From contig NZ_JAHFRY010000022.1 in assembly GCF_023266035.1 (NCBI RefSeq), positions 1-41,462 on the forward strand: a stretch of DNA of 41,462 bases, written 5' to 3'. The position numbers and the translations under genes were made by a program. The stretch comes from Nevskia sp. (GTDB taxonomy: Bacteria; Pseudomonadota; Gammaproteobacteria; Nevskiales; Nevskiaceae). Under the pieces are notes generated by a model. The model had not been told where the DNA came from. It searched no databases and saw only the letters and a program-made list of their open reading frames with translations. Shown in pieces: positions 41,342-41,462 of the stretch; the stretch's first letter is position 1, and every line of letters begins with the position of its first letter.

Positions 41342-41462
41342 ATGGCATCACAGAGCACATCATTACAGTGGCTTCGGCGTTCAGCCATCTTTGTGTGTGG
41401 GTGGCTATTCGTTGCCGCACTTCTTCTTGTTCAGTTCTGGCCTTCCATACCGCAATCCAAAA
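41342..41462 (+). CDS. Cassette 19: membrane protein, cut by the window end
   Basis: Open from an ATG preceded by AAAAGG to the right edge, 40 codons visible. It starts MASQSTSLQWLRRSAIFVCG and has one hydrophobic helix (AIFVCGWLFVAALLLVQFW). The box TTG at 41327 is in frame. Confidence 0.6.
   Translation, partial: MASQSTSLQWLRRSAIFVCGWLFVAALLLVQFWPSIPQSK

Larger units (their letters stand above)
31026..41462 (+). mobile_element. Integron-type gene cassette array without integrase (CALIN-like), open at right edge
   Basis: Twenty-four attC sites of 56-78 bp separate 24 complete cassettes and one partial cassette. Each attC begins RYYYAAC (mostly GCCCAAC), contains an imperfect inverted repeat such as AGCCGAC...GTCGGCT, and ends GTTRRRY (mostly GCGTTGGGC). 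All cassette genes are on the plus strand with attC at their 3' end. Base composition is clearly less GC-rich than the backbone. No intI gene occurs at the left end. The array may continue, and an integrase may exist, elsewhere in the genome. Confidence 0.95.

Noticed and set aside
31026..41462. CRISPR array
   Set aside because: Repeats are 56-78 bp, imperfect, folded, separated by 330-740 bp that mostly hold genes, and have GTTRRRY ends; this is attC, not CRISPR.

Overview
The window looks like the chromosome of a GC-rich, aerobic, lipid-metabolising gammaproteobacterium. A Nevskiales/Solimonadaceae-type organism is my best guess, from a DUF1302 protein, several acyl-CoA dehydrogenases and a neutral-lipid operon; this is inference from gene content, not a sequence match. 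About the first 30.8 kb is dense chromosomal backbone. The last 10.4 kb is a different world: a cassette array of integron type, visibly poorer in GC and almost entirely of unknown function.

Backbone, left to right. (1) 1-3204, minus strand: a TetR regulator, a TolC-like outer-membrane factor and an RND membrane-fusion lipoprotein, coupled by 4-nt overlaps; the pump gene should lie beyond the left edge. (2) 3491-11535: a DUF1302 outer-membrane-type protein, a ferredoxin/rubredoxin-reductase-like flavoprotein, an IspB-like polyprenyl synthase, tRNA-Pro(CGG), an N-formylglutamate amidohydrolase, a transglutaminase-like protein, a VOC protein and, on the minus strand, a P-II nitrogen regulator. 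(3) 11888-15478: a lysozyme-like protein and, convergent with it, a 928-residue MalT-type LuxR ATPase regulator. (4) 15625-22811: a complete distal valine pathway on the minus strand (mmsA, isobutyryl-CoA dehydrogenase, enoyl-CoA hydratase, 3-hydroxyisobutyryl-CoA hydrolase, mmsB) with a divergent RamB/PrpR-type regulator. TTTGCAAA-like boxes lie in the shared promoter region. A further acyl-CoA dehydrogenase follows. (5) 24436-30801: a four-gene plus-strand operon (PlsB-type acyltransferase, HAD-PlsC fusion, WS/DGAT, acyl-CoA synthetase). On paper it covers fatty-acid activation and glycerolipid assembly through to triacylglycerol or wax ester.

Cassette array, 31026 to the right edge. I count 24 attC sites, each running from an RYYYAAC box to a GTTRRRY box. 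They delimit 24 complete cassettes and one cut by the window end. All genes are on the plus strand. No integrase gene is present at the left end, where one is expected for this orientation, so within the window this is a CALIN-like array (attC cluster lacking an integrase). A block of six cassettes (2706 bp) is tandemly duplicated exactly at the G^TT recombination points, with one difference that I could find. A roughly 333-bp cassette without a convincing gene occurs three times. Where the end boxes vary, the two ends of the same cassette match each other. Products are mostly small membrane proteins (four with about four helices or three), exported proteins and small soluble proteins, none of which I can assign a function.

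Smaller observations: 16-17-codon leader ORFs overlap the starts of three backbone genes, a GGTTCC microsatellite lies inside the MalT-like regulator, a 30-bp perfect palindrome lies just left of the array, and the TTG inside the recombination box is in frame with the cassette gene unusually often.
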